DNA from: Gigaspora rosea
Lineage: Eukaryota > Glomeromycota > Glomeromycetes > Diversisporales > Gigasporaceae
Direction of reading: 5' to 3'
Assembly: GCA_003550325.1 (NCBI GenBank)
Contig: QKWP01000117.1
Span: 284,591-348,590 of the forward strand
DNA: 64,000 nucleotides
Both the position numbers and the translations under genes were made by a program. The notes beneath the pieces were generated by a model. The model saw only the letters and a program-made list of their open reading frames with translations. It was not told the origin of the DNA and made no database searches. Below are positions 10,805-22,790 of the stretch, piece by piece; the stretch's first letter is position 1, and every line of letters starts with the position of its first letter.

Positions 10805-12110
10805 GCTAATTGAATTATTATTTTTAGTTACTAATCACTACTCTGGAAATTAAGTCCCTTTATAACAAATTAGGTAGCTATTAATTTTTATGTTATTATT
10901 ATTTATTCTAATTTGTTAATTCACTATTTTTTTTTGATCTTAGGCAATTTATTTTCGGCAGTTACTTTCCAAAAAGCAACCAAACAGCCAATTTTCCTTT
11001 TTATTCTGTTAATTCAATTTTTTGTTCTGGGATGAGATTGGAATTAGATTCAAAGGAAGTAATTTGAGAGCGTAATTGGAATTGTTAGGCTTGAACAAAG
11101 TTTAATTAAGTAAAATAATCACAGTGAATTTATAATTAATAAAGTTATACCATGTCACAATTTTCATTTGTCTTATCAAACACCTCCTGACCATTTTATT
11201 TGTTTCATCAAACGTCTTTTGACCCACATTTTCGCTTGTTTCATAAATACCTTATGCACTTAATAAAATTTGAATCAATAACAAAACACCCTCATTTTTA
11301 TAACCATTTTCATGCTCTTCATCAAACGTAAATATGAGTAATTATACTATACTGCATTAATTGGTCAATATGTTACGTATCATTTGTATAAAATTTTTAA
11401 TAGTGGGACAAATAATCGGTGCACATAAATTATATAAGTAAATTTTAACAAAAAACTTTTCAGTTTAATTTCTGGATGTAAATTCATAAATTCTCTAGCA
11501 TTATAAGAGTCTTATCATAAAGTTTCAAGAGCGATTAAAAATAAAACCCTAAAGAATTAAGACCACAAAATTAGCCAATTTTTTTTTTTACAATTTTTAC
11601 TATTTAAGTGCGTCCAAATGAAAAAGTACATTGCAAAAAATTGATTAGGAAATCATAATCTATTTTTAGAAAAGTTATTTGTTTATAAGTAAAACAAGAA
11701 ATGCGTCTGGCAAATGCTGTGAGCTATAGCAAATTGGTGTAATTTTTTTTATCTGTCTGATTATTACCATAATAAATTAATTACTAGTAGTTAAGCACAT
11801 CCAAATATCCGTGCTTGTAACTCAATTGGTTGTAAATCAGAATAAATTGGTCACGCAACCAAAATTCAAAAAACAACAAATTCCAGGATGTTTTCTAATA
11901 TTCCAGTAATACAGTACACTCGCTAAATAAAATTGTTTGGCTCTAATTTTGCTATAATATATTGATTATTATATGATGGGGTGAAAGTAAAATTCGTAAT
12001 GATCACTTTTTTATGTAAAATCTGAGATAATTAGTAAATCTAAAATTATTAGTAAAACCTGAGTTTGTTTATAAAAACATGTAAAATCTGATATAAATCT
12101 GATATAGATA
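10805..12110. other. AT-rich intergenic region upstream of the LRR gene
   Basis: No supported gene. The first ~100 bp presumably contain the LRR promoter, but no clear TATA or other motif can be singled out. At 11155-11340 short CATTTTCATTTGTTTCATCAAAC-like phrases recur about four times. Confidence 0.4.
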
Positions 12111-12120
12111 GGGTGAAATT

Positions 12121-12900
12121 CGCTATTTAAAAAAAAGCTGTTCTAAATTTTGAGCGAAGATATCTCAACACTACCTGATCAAATTCAATGAAAATTTTTT
12201 ATTTGAACTCTATGAATTCATAAAATTCAAAAAAAAAATTCATTGAATTTGGTCAAGTGATAGTCGAGACATCTTCACTCAAAGTTTAAAAAAAATCAAA
12301 ACATTTATTAAAATATAAGATGCGCTAATTTTTTTCTAAAGATTTGAGTGAAGATATCTCGACAGCTACTGGATTAAATTTGATGAAAATTTTTTTATTT
12401 AAATTCTATGAATTATGAAATTCAAATAAAAAAATTTCAACGAATTTGATCAGGTGGATGTCAAGATATCTTTGTTCAAATTTTAGAAAAAAATCAAACC
12501 GTCTATTAAAATATGAGCTGTGCCAAATTTTTTCTAAAGATTTGAGTGAAGATATCTCGACAGTCACCTGATCAAATTCGATGAAAATTTTCTTATTTGA
12601 ATTCTATGGATCTATAAAATTTAAATAAAAAAATTTAACCGAATTTGTCAAAGTGTTGTCGAGATGTCTTCACTCAAAATTTAGAAAAAAAATCAAAATG
12701 CCTATTAAAATATAAGCTGCGACAAATTTTTTCTAAAGCTTTGTTCTTGACAGCCCCCTGATCAAATTCGAAGAAACTTTTTTATTTGAATCCTATGGAT
12801 TCGTAGAATTCAAAAAAAAAATTTTCATCGAATTTGCTGTTGAGATATCTTCACTCAAAGTTTAGAGAAAAATTCAGCGCAGCTTATATTTTAATAGGCG
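12121..12900. repeat. ~195-bp satellite made of internally palindromic monomers
   Basis: About four degenerate monomers, with GAAGATATCTCGACAG-like text recurring near 12155, 12350 and 12547. Each monomer holds an inverted pair: GATCAAATTCGATGAAAATT, a 40-60 bp spacer, then the complement AAATTTCATCGAATTTGATC. The joints read ATTAAAATATAAGCTGCG. Same design and period as 39235-40320. Confidence 0.75.
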
Positions 12901-12959
12901 GTTTGATTTTTTTCGAGATGGTTTGCATTTAAAATTTTTGTAATTTCTGTCGCAAAAAA

Positions 12960-13100
12960 TTCCAATAGCACATTGTAGTATATAGTTGGGGTTGTATTAG
13001 GTTGTAATGGGACTATCATGATTTCTAAGTCACTGTGAAAATTCAGTTGCAGATTATTGTAAAAACTATGTTACAAAACTTATTAATTTTGGTGATAACA
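12960..13100. repeat. member of the TTCTGTTACAAAACTT dispersed family
   Basis: Shares the phrase string (TTGTATTAGG..., GTAAAAACTATGTTACAAAACTT) that recurs more fully at 14680-15290, 36390-37600 and 41640-41830. Confidence 0.45.
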
Positions 13101-13499
13101 GGATGTGATTTACGTATTTATTAAAACTAAACTTGCATAAGAAATAATAAATATATTTAGAAATGATCATCAAATTCTTCGCTGTGATTTTTCATTCTTG
13201 CCTTTGACGATCAATGATTATCAATTAATTAGGGCGGCAAAAAATCTGATCGTAAAAATGAAAAATGAAGAAATAGAAAAAATAATAAAGAATACATAAT
13301 TTGTTTATGATGAACTATTAATTTTTATACAAATAAAAAAATTTTCCTATCTTTAACTTATTATTTCTACTAGGTATTTAGCTATGCACAAGTGCATGAG
13401 CGAGCATGAGCATGCGCGTATATTATAAAACGTGATAAATTTTGTGAAACAAAAAAATCACATTTTAAGTAATTTTTTGCTTATAGCAACCAATATGGC

Positions 13500-13690
13500 A
13501 AATTTATGCTTCAAAATTATAATCGAGCTTATTTACTATGTTAATTACTGTGTTAATCACAATTATAATTGAGCTTATTTACTGTGTTAATTACTGTGTT
13601 AATCACAATTATAGTCGAGCTTATTTATTGTGTTAATTACTGTGTTAATTACTGTACAATTATAATCGAGCTTATTTACTGTGTTAATAT
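13500..13690. repeat. ~57-bp tandem repeat, about 3.5 copies
   Basis: Tandem copies containing AATTATAATCGAGCTTATTT and ACTGTGTTAATTACTGTG. Copies differ at only a few positions, so the expansion is recent. Confidence 0.88.
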
Positions 13691-14222
13691 ATTTTTAACC
13701 AAAATAGATAATAATAAACATTCATGGTATTCCTAATTTTAATGGTTTAGTTTTAATAAGGTAATTTAAAGAATCTTATAGCTAAATAATTAAAGATTAA
13801 CATACGGTTTCCGACAAAATAAGAGATACTAAGTCCTATTTTTTTTTTTAACTTATTTAGACTTATTTTACTCGGAATTTTAAAACAATTAATTTTAAAA
13901 TATATTAATTATGAAACCCTATTTGTTTATGTTACGTTTTAATTAAAGTGCATAAATTAAGCTTTTTTCTTTGTTTTTTTTTTGCATTTTTTGTTTGGTT
14001 AATATTCAAATCCGACGCTAGACTACTACTTTTTTTTTTTTTTTATAAATGTATGTAAAGAGATTTTTAAACTCTGATCAAAATAGAGATCGAATTTCAT
14101 ATTCTTGCAAAAATGGTATTTTCAAACTCCGACAGACAAAGCTTAAACTCCAACTAATGTAACACATATAAAATAAACCATTAAAAAATAATAATAAAAT
14201 AAAAATAAATAAAAGGATTTTC
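13691..14222. other. AT-rich spacer, no feature seen
   Basis: Homopolymer-rich sequence without open frames or clear repeats. Confidence 0.5.
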
Positions 14223-14230
14223 TAACCATA

Positions 14231-14440
14231 AGGCCAGACCAAGTTGATTATGTGTTTTACATTACCCCCTCTCCCCTCCAGAAGGGGGAGTGGTTCACAT
14301 AGTAAAATTTTTTTCTGATTTTTCTGTGACTATATAAAAATTTTCTGAAAAATTCCGTAGTCCTATATATATATATCTATCTAATTTTTTTTACTATGAG
14401 GAGGGGGTAATGTAAAATACATAATCAACTTGGTCTGGCC
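14231..14440. mobile_element. hAT-type MITE, AGGCCAGACCAAG termini, 210 bp
   Basis: Nearly perfect TIRs of about 40 bp starting AGGCCAGACCAAGTTGATTA. Flanked by 8-bp direct repeats TAACCATA (14223-14230) and TAACCGTA (14441-14448), one mismatch. No coding capacity. Related ends occur near 25217 and 41409. Confidence 0.8.
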
Positions 14441-14679
14441 TAACCGTAGGTGATGATACCATGTCACATGATGCATAAATACATATACATGTTTCATGAA
14501 AATTTTAATATTTTTTATTATTATTGTCAATTATTATGTAATCGCTTAGAAATAAATACTCATTATTTTTATTTAATTATAAGTATTGTGGGTCATCACT
14601 GGCGCCCTTTTCAAAGATACAAAGTTTCCATAATGAACAAAACTCAATTTTTTTAAAAAATTCTGTTACTGAGCTCATA

Positions 14680-15290
14680 TTTCAGCAATGATGAAAAGGT
14701 GAATTATTTTGTATTAGAATCTATCATGAATTACTATAAAAAAATTCTGTTACAAACCTATTCGATGGATAATATGTTTTGAGTTTGATTAAATTATTGT
14801 AGTTTCTATCATGAATTAAAAATTCTCATATAAAACGTGCGTTCTATTCTAATGATCAATATACAGTGTTAGGGTTGAGTTAGATTGTATTGGAATTATT
14901 TTTGGTTCTATTATGTATTATTGTTATAAACCTTACTATTCTGACAATACACAGTATGTAACTCACTAATGCATATTATTGATGTTATCCATATCTCAGT
15001 TGATCTAATTTAAAGACACAAAGTGCCCATAACGTATAAAACTTGATTTTTAAATTCACACTACAGAAATTACTATTTTAGCAAGATGATAAGGTGAATT
15101 ATTTTGTATTAGAATTATCATAATTTCTATTGTGAATTGCTATAAAAAATTTTGTTACAAACCTACTTGATGGGAAATACATTTTAAGGTTAAGTTTGAT
15201 CAAATTATTATGGTTACTATTATGAATTACTCTTAAAAATTATCTTACATAACTTGTGTACAGTTCTAATAATCACAATACAGAGATAGA
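14680..15290. repeat. degenerate tandem field of the TTCTGTTACAAAACTT family
   Basis: Several ~110-bp units with phrases TGAATTACTATAAAAAATTC, TGTTACAAACCTATTCGATG and TATTAGAATCATAAT. The same phrases make up 36390-37600. Confidence 0.6.
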
Positions 15291-15294
15291 GTTA

Positions 15295-15440
15295 GAGTTG
15301 GGCAACAAAACAAAACCTATCTGAAACTAGTTTCAGTTTTAGCGTAATCCAAAACTAGTTTCAGATTTTTAAAAAAATCCAAAACACTCTGAAACCTGAA
15401 ACTCTGAAGCTATAATCTAAAACTCCTTAAACTATATTTT
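15295..15440. repeat. GAAACTAGTTTC word cluster (transposon end)
   Basis: Dense GAAACTAGTTTC / AAACTGAAAC words in both orientations after GTTGGGCAACA. A close copy is at 31540-31690. Resembles the word-packed ends of the hAT-like elements elsewhere in the window. Confidence 0.5.
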
Positions 15441-15459
15441 AAAATTTTGAAAATTTTAA

Positions 15460-15738
15460 CTAATGTATCAGAGGGCTATACTGGTGATCAAAGTAGGATT
15501 GACATGCAAAGCTTGGACCAGAGGGTTTAAATAGGCAATCCCCTAGTTGGGTTGTAGGTATGGCAACTAGTATAGAACCTTCAGGCGGACTACTTAAATT
15601 AGACAACCAAAAGTTGTATGTGTGGCTAGTTGTACTTTCATTCACTGTAACAATTGTGGAGTGCCCAAAGAGGTGCCCTTGATCCACAGGCTTGATTAAA
15701 TAAACCTCACCCAGAGCAGGAGCTTTGACATAAAAAAA
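15460..15738 (+). mobile_element. retroposon 3' end with poly-A, copy 1
   Basis: Shares GAGGGTTTAAATAGGCAAT, TAGTATAGAACCTTC and AGGCAACCAAAAGTTG-like text with 34218-34440. Both copies have an AATAAA-type signal shortly before an A-run. This fits a 5'-truncated non-LTR retroposon or its non-autonomous partner. The minus-strand ORF here is a shadow. Confidence 0.6.
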
Positions 15739-16108
15739 AAATTTTTGAAAATTTATAATATATAATTTATATAAGTTATAATTTATAATATATTGATGTA
15801 AATATTAATATTACACTAGTGGAGATCAATATCTACCCTTATATAATAAGAGTAAATATTAATATTACACTAGTGGATATCAATATCTACTCTTACATAA
15901 TAATATTATTAGGCATGTAGCCTAGGGCCAATATTACATAATCTCTAACTATGTAGAATAAAAATAATTATAGCTAATAATATTAATAGGAAATAGAAAT
16001 TTGTCGCACCCATGACATGTCGCACCCTGTGATTTGACTAATCAAATCGCTTAATTTTGTAGACAAAAAATTTTTTTAAAAAAAACTAAAAATTTTACTA
16101 GTAAAATA

Positions 16109-16423
16109 CCATAGATTCCCGAAAATAAGCTACTCCGAAAATAAGCAACCCTCTGGATTTTTTTCAAAAATTTCAAAAAACGTGTTGGCAGTTGCTACAT
16201 ATAAAACTTTTTTTTACTAAGTAAACTTCAAAAAGTCGATTAAGTAAAGTTGTTCAGCGCATAAAAATACACCTACAGTAAAAATTTGGTGTTATTTGGA
16301 CAACATTTTATTGGTACGTTTTCAATTTTTCAAAAAATTCAATATTTCGAAAATAAGCAACCCCCTCATTTTTTCGTGTAATTTTTTGCCCAAAAAAGGT
16401 TGCTTATTTTCAGGAATATATGG
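16109..16423. mobile_element. TA-flanked MITE, 315 bp
   Basis: Inverted termini CCATAGATTCCCGAAAATAA and CCATATATTCCTGAAAATAA, with TA on each outer side (16107-16108 and 16424-16425). Sub-terminal GAAAATAAGCAACC words repeat inward. Tc1/mariner-type by TSD. Confidence 0.75.
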
Positions 16424-16610
16424 TATAAAAATAAATAAGTGATAACAAGATATATAGTGTAAAATTTTATTCCGAACAACTTTTTCTAAGTTACAAAGAT
16501 AGATTATCTTAATAAAAAAATGTTTTATAAGAAAAAACAAAAATTTCCAATATTAGAACATATAGAACTTTTTTTTTACTAATTTAATCTATATTTATAT
16601 TTTAATTATT

Positions 16611-16754
16611 ATATGGGGCCCCAAAGCAAAAGGTGGTGATACTCAAAAAATTTTTTTTGTAAAAACTTTATTTTTACAAAAATTAGACTATTTAGAACAC
16701 AATATTAAATTTTTAAGTCTATCACCACCTTTTGCTGTGGGGCCCCCCATATAT
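16611..16754. mobile_element. short hairpin MITE with GGGGCCCC ends
   Basis: Inverted arms share CAAAAGGTGGTGATA inside ATATGGGGCCCC-type ends. About 140 bp, with an AT-rich loop. The outer flanks are AT/TA and do not define the TSD. Confidence 0.7.
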
Positions 16755-17169
16755 ATAATTTTATGTTAAACAACTTTTTCTAAGTCAAGAAGATAGATTA
16801 TTTTAGTAAAAAAAAGTTTGATATGTGCCAACTTTTGAAAATTTTGGGTTTCTTATAAACAAATTTTCATTAAAAACAATACAAAAACCTTAGCAATCCC
16901 ATGATTCCGTGATTGAATTTTATCAAGTTGGGCTTTTGGAATTGCCTTTTTAAGGTAGGCATTTTAAAGGTAAAATTATCAAAAATGGACTAGTCTACCA
17001 AGAGCTATTCATTATTTTATGTTAATTTTAAAATTTGCTTAAGGGAGTAACAAAAATTAGATAATTTTTTAGGGGGAAAGAGGTAAAAAAAGTTGAAATT
17101 ATATATAAGAACCTGACTATATATATATTAAAAAAGAGGGAAGTAGTAGGCCTCTAATAAAAAATGATC

Positions 17170-17560
17170 AGATGATTAATGACATGGCACTTAGCACAGC
17201 TTATTTTGATTAAATTATAATATATCAGAAAGTATTAGTCAAAATCGCATGATTTTGATTTATCTCAATAAGATGAGTTGTATTGTATTAAAATCTTTCA
17301 ATTTGATTAATAGTTCTCATTGGATCTTGAAAAATAGTAAGTGTGCCATAATTGGTACCTGCATTATAATTTATCTTTTTAAGATGTATTTTTTAAATGA
17401 CAATATCTTATGATATAGTAATTAGAATTGAATAATTTTGGCACTATTTGATTAATTTTGATGAGACAAATTGAATATTACCAAAATCATTCAATCCTGA
17501 TTAAAATATTATATATTATTAGCTAAAATACTTAGCTGCGCTATAATACCTATATTCACT
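17170..17560. repeat. foldback family with ATTCGATTCATCTC words
   Basis: Inverted halves with TTTTGGCACTATT and TCTCAATAAGATGA-type words. Related, better preserved copies are at 32090-32380 and 43145-43400. Confidence 0.5.
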
Positions 17561-18086
17561 TTAATAATTGAATTTTTAGCAAATTTATATGATTTAAGAA
17601 ATAGCAAAAACCTCCAAATTTATACAAATCATTTATGATCTATATTAGAAATGTCTGGGAATCTAATACAATATATAAGATATAGTATGCTTTACACAGA
17701 CCAGGTAAGAAAGAAGTCCTATTTCAGAACTAAGTTTGCTATATATTATCAAGAACAGAATAAAAAAAAAAGAAATAAAGGTGCTGGGGTATGGAAATAG
17801 CAAGTAGGGTTCTGAAGTTCAGTTCAGTTCAATAGAGGTTTAGGTTTAGGTTTAATGAATTTGAAAACCTGTTCTAAAAGTTCAATACTGAACTGAAACT
17901 GAACTTAAAAAAAGTTCAGTTCAGGTCCAGTTCGAGGTTTATGAACATGTTCAGGTTTATAATATATGCACATGTTTATCTAAATCACAAAGTTAGAATC
18001 AATTAGTAAAATTTAAAGAATCATAGTATTTTTATAATTTTATTAATAAAATTATTAAAAATATAGTTTTATATAAAATTTTACTA

Positions 18087-18461
18087 CTGTATTTACGCGA
18101 AATAATGCACATGGGTGTTATTTTGAAAATTGCATTTTCTTAAAATAGCATGTTGGTTTTGAAATAATGCCCATGTGCGTCCTAATATAATGCACACTCC
18201 AAATGATGAATTAATAATCTGCTAAAATAATGAATTCAAATAACAAGCAGAAATAAGAATTTTTTAGTCAAAAAATCTGACTTAGATCGGAAAGGCTATT
18301 TATAAAATTAAGAAATACAGGTTTACTATGCATCACACATATATAACGCACAATTTTTTCGAAATTAGACCTTTACCCCGAAATAACGCCATGTGCGTAC
18401 TGAATTAACATGCATCCCCTTGAAATAACATGCAGGTGCGCATTATTTTGCGTAAATACGG
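18087..18461. mobile_element. TA-flanked MITE nested in the 17805 element, 375 bp
   Basis: Termini CTGTATTTACGCGAAATAAT and CCGTATTTACGCAAAATAAT, flanked by TA (18085-18086 and 18462-18463). ACGCGAAATAATGCRCA-like words recur inside. Confidence 0.8.
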
Positions 18462-18479
18462 TAATTAATTATAACTTCT

Positions 18480-19440
18480 TGCACTAAGTAAACTTGTTCA
18501 GCACCAAAAAATATATCAAATCAGTATATTTTATTTTACTTTTTTTAAAATTTAAAAAAAAATGCTTATTTTAAAAATTTTTCTCAAAAATTCAAAATTA
18601 AGTATCTTTAATACAAATTTTAAGGAAAATAAAATAAAATATACTAATATAATGTATTTTTGGCGCTAAACAAGTTTGCTTAAAGCAGAAGTTATAATCA
18701 ATTAGTAAAATTTAGAGAATCATAGAAATTTGTATAATTTTATTATTAATAAAATTTTGCAAATTTCTATAATTCTCTAAATTTTACTAATTGTTCATAA
18801 TTTCTTGCTATAAGTAAACTTGTTTAGCACCAAAAGATATATTTTATTAGTATATTTTATTTTATTTTTTTTAAAATTTATGTCAAAGATGCTTAATTTT
18901 AAATTTATAATAAAAATGATAAAAATTTCTAAATTTTAAAAAATGTAAAATAAAATATAATAATTTAATGTATTTTTTGGTGCTAAACAAATTTACTTAG
19001 TGCAAGAAATTAGAATCAATTAGTAAATTTTAGAGAATCATAGAAATTTGTATAATTTTATTATAAAATAATACAAATTTCTATGATTCTCTAAATTTTA
19101 CTAACTTTTTGCACTAAGTAAACTTGTTTACTACCAAAAATATATTAGATAGGCATATTTTATTTTACTTTTCTTAAAATTTGAAAAAAGATACTTAATT
19201 TTGAATTTTTGATATTTAATTTTCAAAATTAAGATTCTTTCTTCAAATTTAAGAAAATTAAAGTAAAATATACTACAAGTTTATTTAGTGTAAAAGTTAT
19301 AATCAATTAGTAAATTTTATATAAAATATGATTTTTAATAATTTCATTAATAAAATTTTACAAAATACTATGATTATTTAAATTTTACTAATAGTTTTAT
19401 ACTTCTTACTCTAAGTAAACTTGTTCAGTATCATAAAATA
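18480..19440. repeat. ~320-bp degenerate tandem with inverted halves
   Basis: Three to four copies of a unit containing AAGTAAACTTGTTCAGCACC, AATCAATTAGTAAAATTTAG and its complement CTAAATTTTACTAATTG. A related stretch lies at 35890-36320. Confidence 0.65.
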
Positions 19441-20003
19441 CATATATTTATTTCACTCAAAATAGTTTGCAAAATTTGGACTAGCCAAACCAACCTTATG
19501 ATTGAGTTTGAATTTAGTATAAATAAAATTTAGAGTTTGAGTCTGGTTTGGACTAAACCAAACCTGGACCCAAACCTAGAATTACTAGTTCATATGAATG
19601 TTAGAACAGGTTTATGAACTTATAAACTAAACCTGAACTGAACCTGAACCAGCTCTAAAAGTTCAATACTAAATCTGAACCTGAACATGTTTTAAAAATT
19701 GTTTAGGTTTAGGTACAATACTGAACCTGCACTTGACCTAGTTCAGGTTTATAGGTATACTAATAGCAAGAATAGTAAAGGAAGGGTTGCTAAAGAACCT
19801 AATAGAACAATAGAAAGCTCTAATAGAAATAGTAAAATAATTGTATTAATATAGTAAAGTAAATAAAATATGCTACTGAGCATTTCTTTTGGGAGTTCAA
19901 AAAAAAATTATTAATTTTATTTACTTTTAATAATATAATATTAAGGGAATATGTTTTTTGTGCACTCGCATGGTTGTGCACCCCTCCGGACCCAGATATG
20001 CAG

Positions 20004-20987
20004 GTATGTAAACAAACTACTGTAATGTTTTTTTTTATTCTAATCTTTTTTTTTACTTATTTTATTACTTTCTTTCTTCGTCACGTCAGTGCCACGTCGT
20101 GAAATCAGCACCGGGACAGTAGTCAGGTGAGTTTGTGGATCTTTTCTTTTGTGTGTGTGTATTTTTTTCGCTGTTTTCTTGTTCACTAACTTTGTTATTC
20201 TCTTCTTTCTTCTAAGGTTCCGGGTTGTGAAATCAGCACTGGGATGGTAGTTAGATGAGTTTGTATTTCTTTCTTTTGTATGAGCTTTTTTTTTTCACCG
20301 TTACTTGTTTACTAACTTCGTTATTCTCTTCTTTCTTCTTTAGATTTTCCGTGTCGTGAAATCAGCACCGGAACGGTAATTAGATGATTTTGGGTTTCTT
20401 TCTTTTGTGTGTGTGTGTGTGTGTTTTTTGCTATTTTTTGTTTACTACGTTATTCTCTTCTTTCTTCTTTAGGTTTGTTGGATCTTGAAATCAGCACCGG
20501 GACGGTAGTTAGGTGAGTTTGGGTTTCTTTCTTTTGTGTGTATGTGTGTTTTTTTTGCTGTTTCTTGTTCACTAAATCGTTATTATCTTTTTTTCTTCTT
20601 TAGGTTCACTGGGCATGAAATCAGCACCGGGACGGTAGTTATGGTGAGTTTAGGTTTCTTACATTTTTTGTATTTTTTTCTCTCTGTTTTTTGTTCACTA
20701 ACTTCGTTATTCTTTTCTTTCTTCTTTAGGTTTTTCGTGTTGTAAAAACAGCACAGCACCGGGATGGTAGTTAGGTGAGTTTGGGGGTTTTTTTGTGTAT
20801 ATGTGTGTTTTTTTGCTGTTTCTTGTTCACTAACTTCGTTATTTTCTTTTTTTCTTCTTTAGGTTCGCCAGGTCATGACAGCACCAGGATGGTAATTAGT
20901 TAAGTTTAGGTTTCTTTTTTTTGTGTGTGTGTTTTTTTTTGCTGTTTCTTGTTCATTAATTTCGTTATTCTCTTCTTTCTTCTTTAG
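20004..20987 (+). repeat. tandem array of intron-plus-microexon units (~128 bp)
   Basis: Eight consecutive intron-like segments of 86-91 bp, separated by 37-45 bp blocks with the core GAAATCAGCACCGGGACGG. Proposed introns: 20004-20089, 20127-20216, 20255-20343, 20384-20472, 20513-20603, 20644-20729, 20775-20862, 20900-20987. Five start GT (one GTATGT, four GTGAGT); the others start ATGAGT, ATGATT or TTAAGT. Nearly all contain TTCACTAACTTCG-like text, a CTAAC branch-site match, 15-30 bp before a pyrimidine run ending TTCTTCTTTAG. Length matches the real 85-bp intron of the glycosyltransferase gene. The 38-40-nt blocks are not multiples of three and contain stops in two frames, so a spliced product would be non-coding. 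The second half reappears at 21030-21442 as a probable assembly duplicate. Confidence 0.7.
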
Positions 20988-21442
20988 GTCGCTGGGTCGT
21001 GAAATTGGTCGAACGTTCCTTGTGCGATNTGAAATCAGCACCGGGACGGTAGTTATGGTGAGTTTAGGTTTCTTACATTTTTTGTATTTTTTTCTCTCTG
21101 TTTTTTGTTCACTAACTTCGTTATTCTTTTCTTTCTTCTTTAGGTTTTTCGTGTTGTAAAAACAGCACAGCACCGGGATGGTAGTTAGGTGAGTTTGGGG
21201 GTTTTTTTGTGTATATGTGTGTTTTTTTGCTGTTTCTTGTTCACTAACTTCGTTATTTTCTTTTTTTCTTCTTTAGGTTCGCCAGGTCATGACAGCACCA
21301 GGATGGTAATTAGTTAAGTTTAGGTTTCTTTTTTTTGTGTGTGTGTTTTTTTTTGCTGTTTCTTGTTCATTAATTTCGTTATTCTCTTCTTTCTTCTTTA
21401 GGTCGCTGGGTCGTGAAATTGGTCGAACGTTCCTTGTGCGAT
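20616..21442. other. 413-bp direct duplication across a single n (assembly join)
   Basis: 20616-21028 and 21030-21442 appear identical by eye and are separated only by the n at 21029. This is what an unmerged contig overlap looks like; the true array is probably one copy of this segment shorter. Confidence 0.8.
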
Positions 21443-22156
21443 TTTGTCACCTTGTTTCGTCATATTTCGGTGCTGACATCGTCGAAGTCTTTGTTGGCAG
21501 GTTTCATTCTTTTGGTGACATCATTGTTTGAGCTTTCGTTATGTTGTTCTTTGGGCTTGGAATTGGTCGCATTACATTATTGAAACATTCATTGCACGAT
21601 TGAGTTATAGTTAGAGAAAGATTAAATTAGTGGTTAAATTTTTTTTTCTTTTTATTAATAATAAAAAATGATGTAATTTTTTTTTAATAAAAAATGATGT
21701 AAAAATTTTTTTTTTTAATAAAAATGATGTTATTTTTTAATTAAATTTTTTAAGTCTGTATTGATGGGTCGGAAGGTCAGATGCTCGGTTTGACCTCGAT
21801 TGATGATCACGTGCTAAAATTTTGATTGGTCGATCAAGGGGTGCACGACCGTGCAGGTGCACGAAATTTTTAAACCCTAATATTAAAATCTTTTATCCAC
21901 TTTTAAATATAACCATTTGACCAATATTCACTTTCAAATATAACATTTTTGTAAAAAAGTAACCTTTTTAACCAAAATTTCAATGTAACCTCTTTATATA
22001 TTGTTTGGGTTCTTCTACTATACATTAATTTATTAAGAGACCTGATAGATGGAATTGACCAATCATATTTGTTAATTTTATCAATATAAAAATTTCTGGT
22101 TTTTTTTGTTAGATAAATTAATATTTTTTTCTTACTATAAATATAAGAGATAATTT

Positions 22157-22483
22157 ATACATCGCATATGTGACATTGTTGCTCCATAAGATCAGGTGTA
22201 ATGTTAATCAAAAACAACCAAAATAAACTGAATGATTTCATATAGTTAGGTTAGAGTTAGGCAGGGTTAGTGTACAGGCAAAGAGGGTGGTATATAATAA
22301 AATTTTGCAAGGAGTTTTTTTATTAGAGCACAAAAGGAGGTTTCATATACAAAATTTTGGGCTATAGGCGATTTTTGTCAAAATGAAAGTTTGTTTTGAA
22401 CTTTTCTTCTTGTACTACGTTACACCTGATCTTGAATTTTTATTGGTCAATCATGTGAGGGCGACGCATCACAGAGGCGATAA
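22157..22483. mobile_element. R1-family MITE (AGATCAGGTGTAA), best-preserved copy
   Basis: Inverted ends: AAGATCAGGTGTAATGT near 22190 and its complement ACGTTACACCTGATCTT near 22422, with weaker outer arms (ACATCGCATATGTGAC against the complement of TGATGCGTCGCCC). The interior phrase GCACAAAAGGAGGTTTCATA recurs, oriented accordingly, at about 25610, 30905, 31820, 42000 and 63665. Confidence 0.6.
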
Positions 22484-22554
22484 ATAAATGTACCCTAAAT
22501 ATAATTATATATATAATTATATAGCTAATATTTTATAAATATTATTTGTATAAA

Positions 22555-22790
22555 GGCTAACAGCCTCCACCTGTGGACGTTTAAATAACTCTCAGTGAGT
22601 TGAGGGCTTTAAAAAGAGGAAACAGCTGTCATGGCAGGTCGCACCTGGGCTTTGTTGAAGTCGACTGAGTCTTTATTAGATATAGAAAAGTTTAATGTAT
22701 ATATCATAGTAATATAGAAATAAACTTAGTGCATGTATATGCAATTCTTATTAATAAAGGCAGGGCTGCTAGTTAAAAAGAAAAAAATAA
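22555..22790 (+). mobile_element. retroposed sequence with AATAAA and A-rich tail
   Basis: A GC-richer block (AGCCTCCACCTGTGGACG... GCAGGTCGCACCTGGGC) ends with AATAAAGGCAGGGCTGCTAG and an A-rich tail. The 3' structure suggests a reverse-transcribed RNA; no coding motif. Confidence 0.4.

Larger units (their letters stand above)
17805..19762. mobile_element. hAT-type non-autonomous element, TAGGG terminus, 1958 bp
   Basis: Flanked by a perfect 8-bp repeat ATAGCAAG (17797-17804 and 19763-19770). The left end reads TAGGGTTCTGAAGTTCAG, matching the family at 46615-49174. Both ends are packed with GTTCAGTTCAGG / AACCTGAACTGAAC words in both orientations. The interior holds a nested TA MITE (18087-18461) and a degenerate tandem repeat. 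No transposase. Confidence 0.72.
19944..21877 (+). mobile_element. 8-bp-TSD element carrying a splice-unit array (sister of 44645-46116)
   Basis: The palindromic octamer TAATATTA flanks both sides (19936-19943 and 21878-21885). Inverted ends share TTTTTTGTGCACTCGCATGG-type sequence: left GTGCACTCGCATGGTTGTGC, right (complement) GTGCACCTGCACGGTCGTGC, then GATCGACCAATCAAAA next to the right end. Between them lie the 128-bp intron-like units described separately and a terminal stretch to about 21600. The ends and GATCGACCAATCAAAA motif recur in 44645-46116, which has its own perfect 8-bp TSD, so this is a real mobile family. No transposase is encoded. Internal length is inflated by a duplicated 413-bp segment around the n at 21029. 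Confidence 0.75.

Noticed and set aside
19951..20003. A coding first exon (MFFVHSHGCAP...) ahead of the splice-unit array
   Set aside because: It coincides with the transposon terminus, and joining to the next block gives a stop within four codons in the required frame; the 38-40-nt blocks also cycle the frame.
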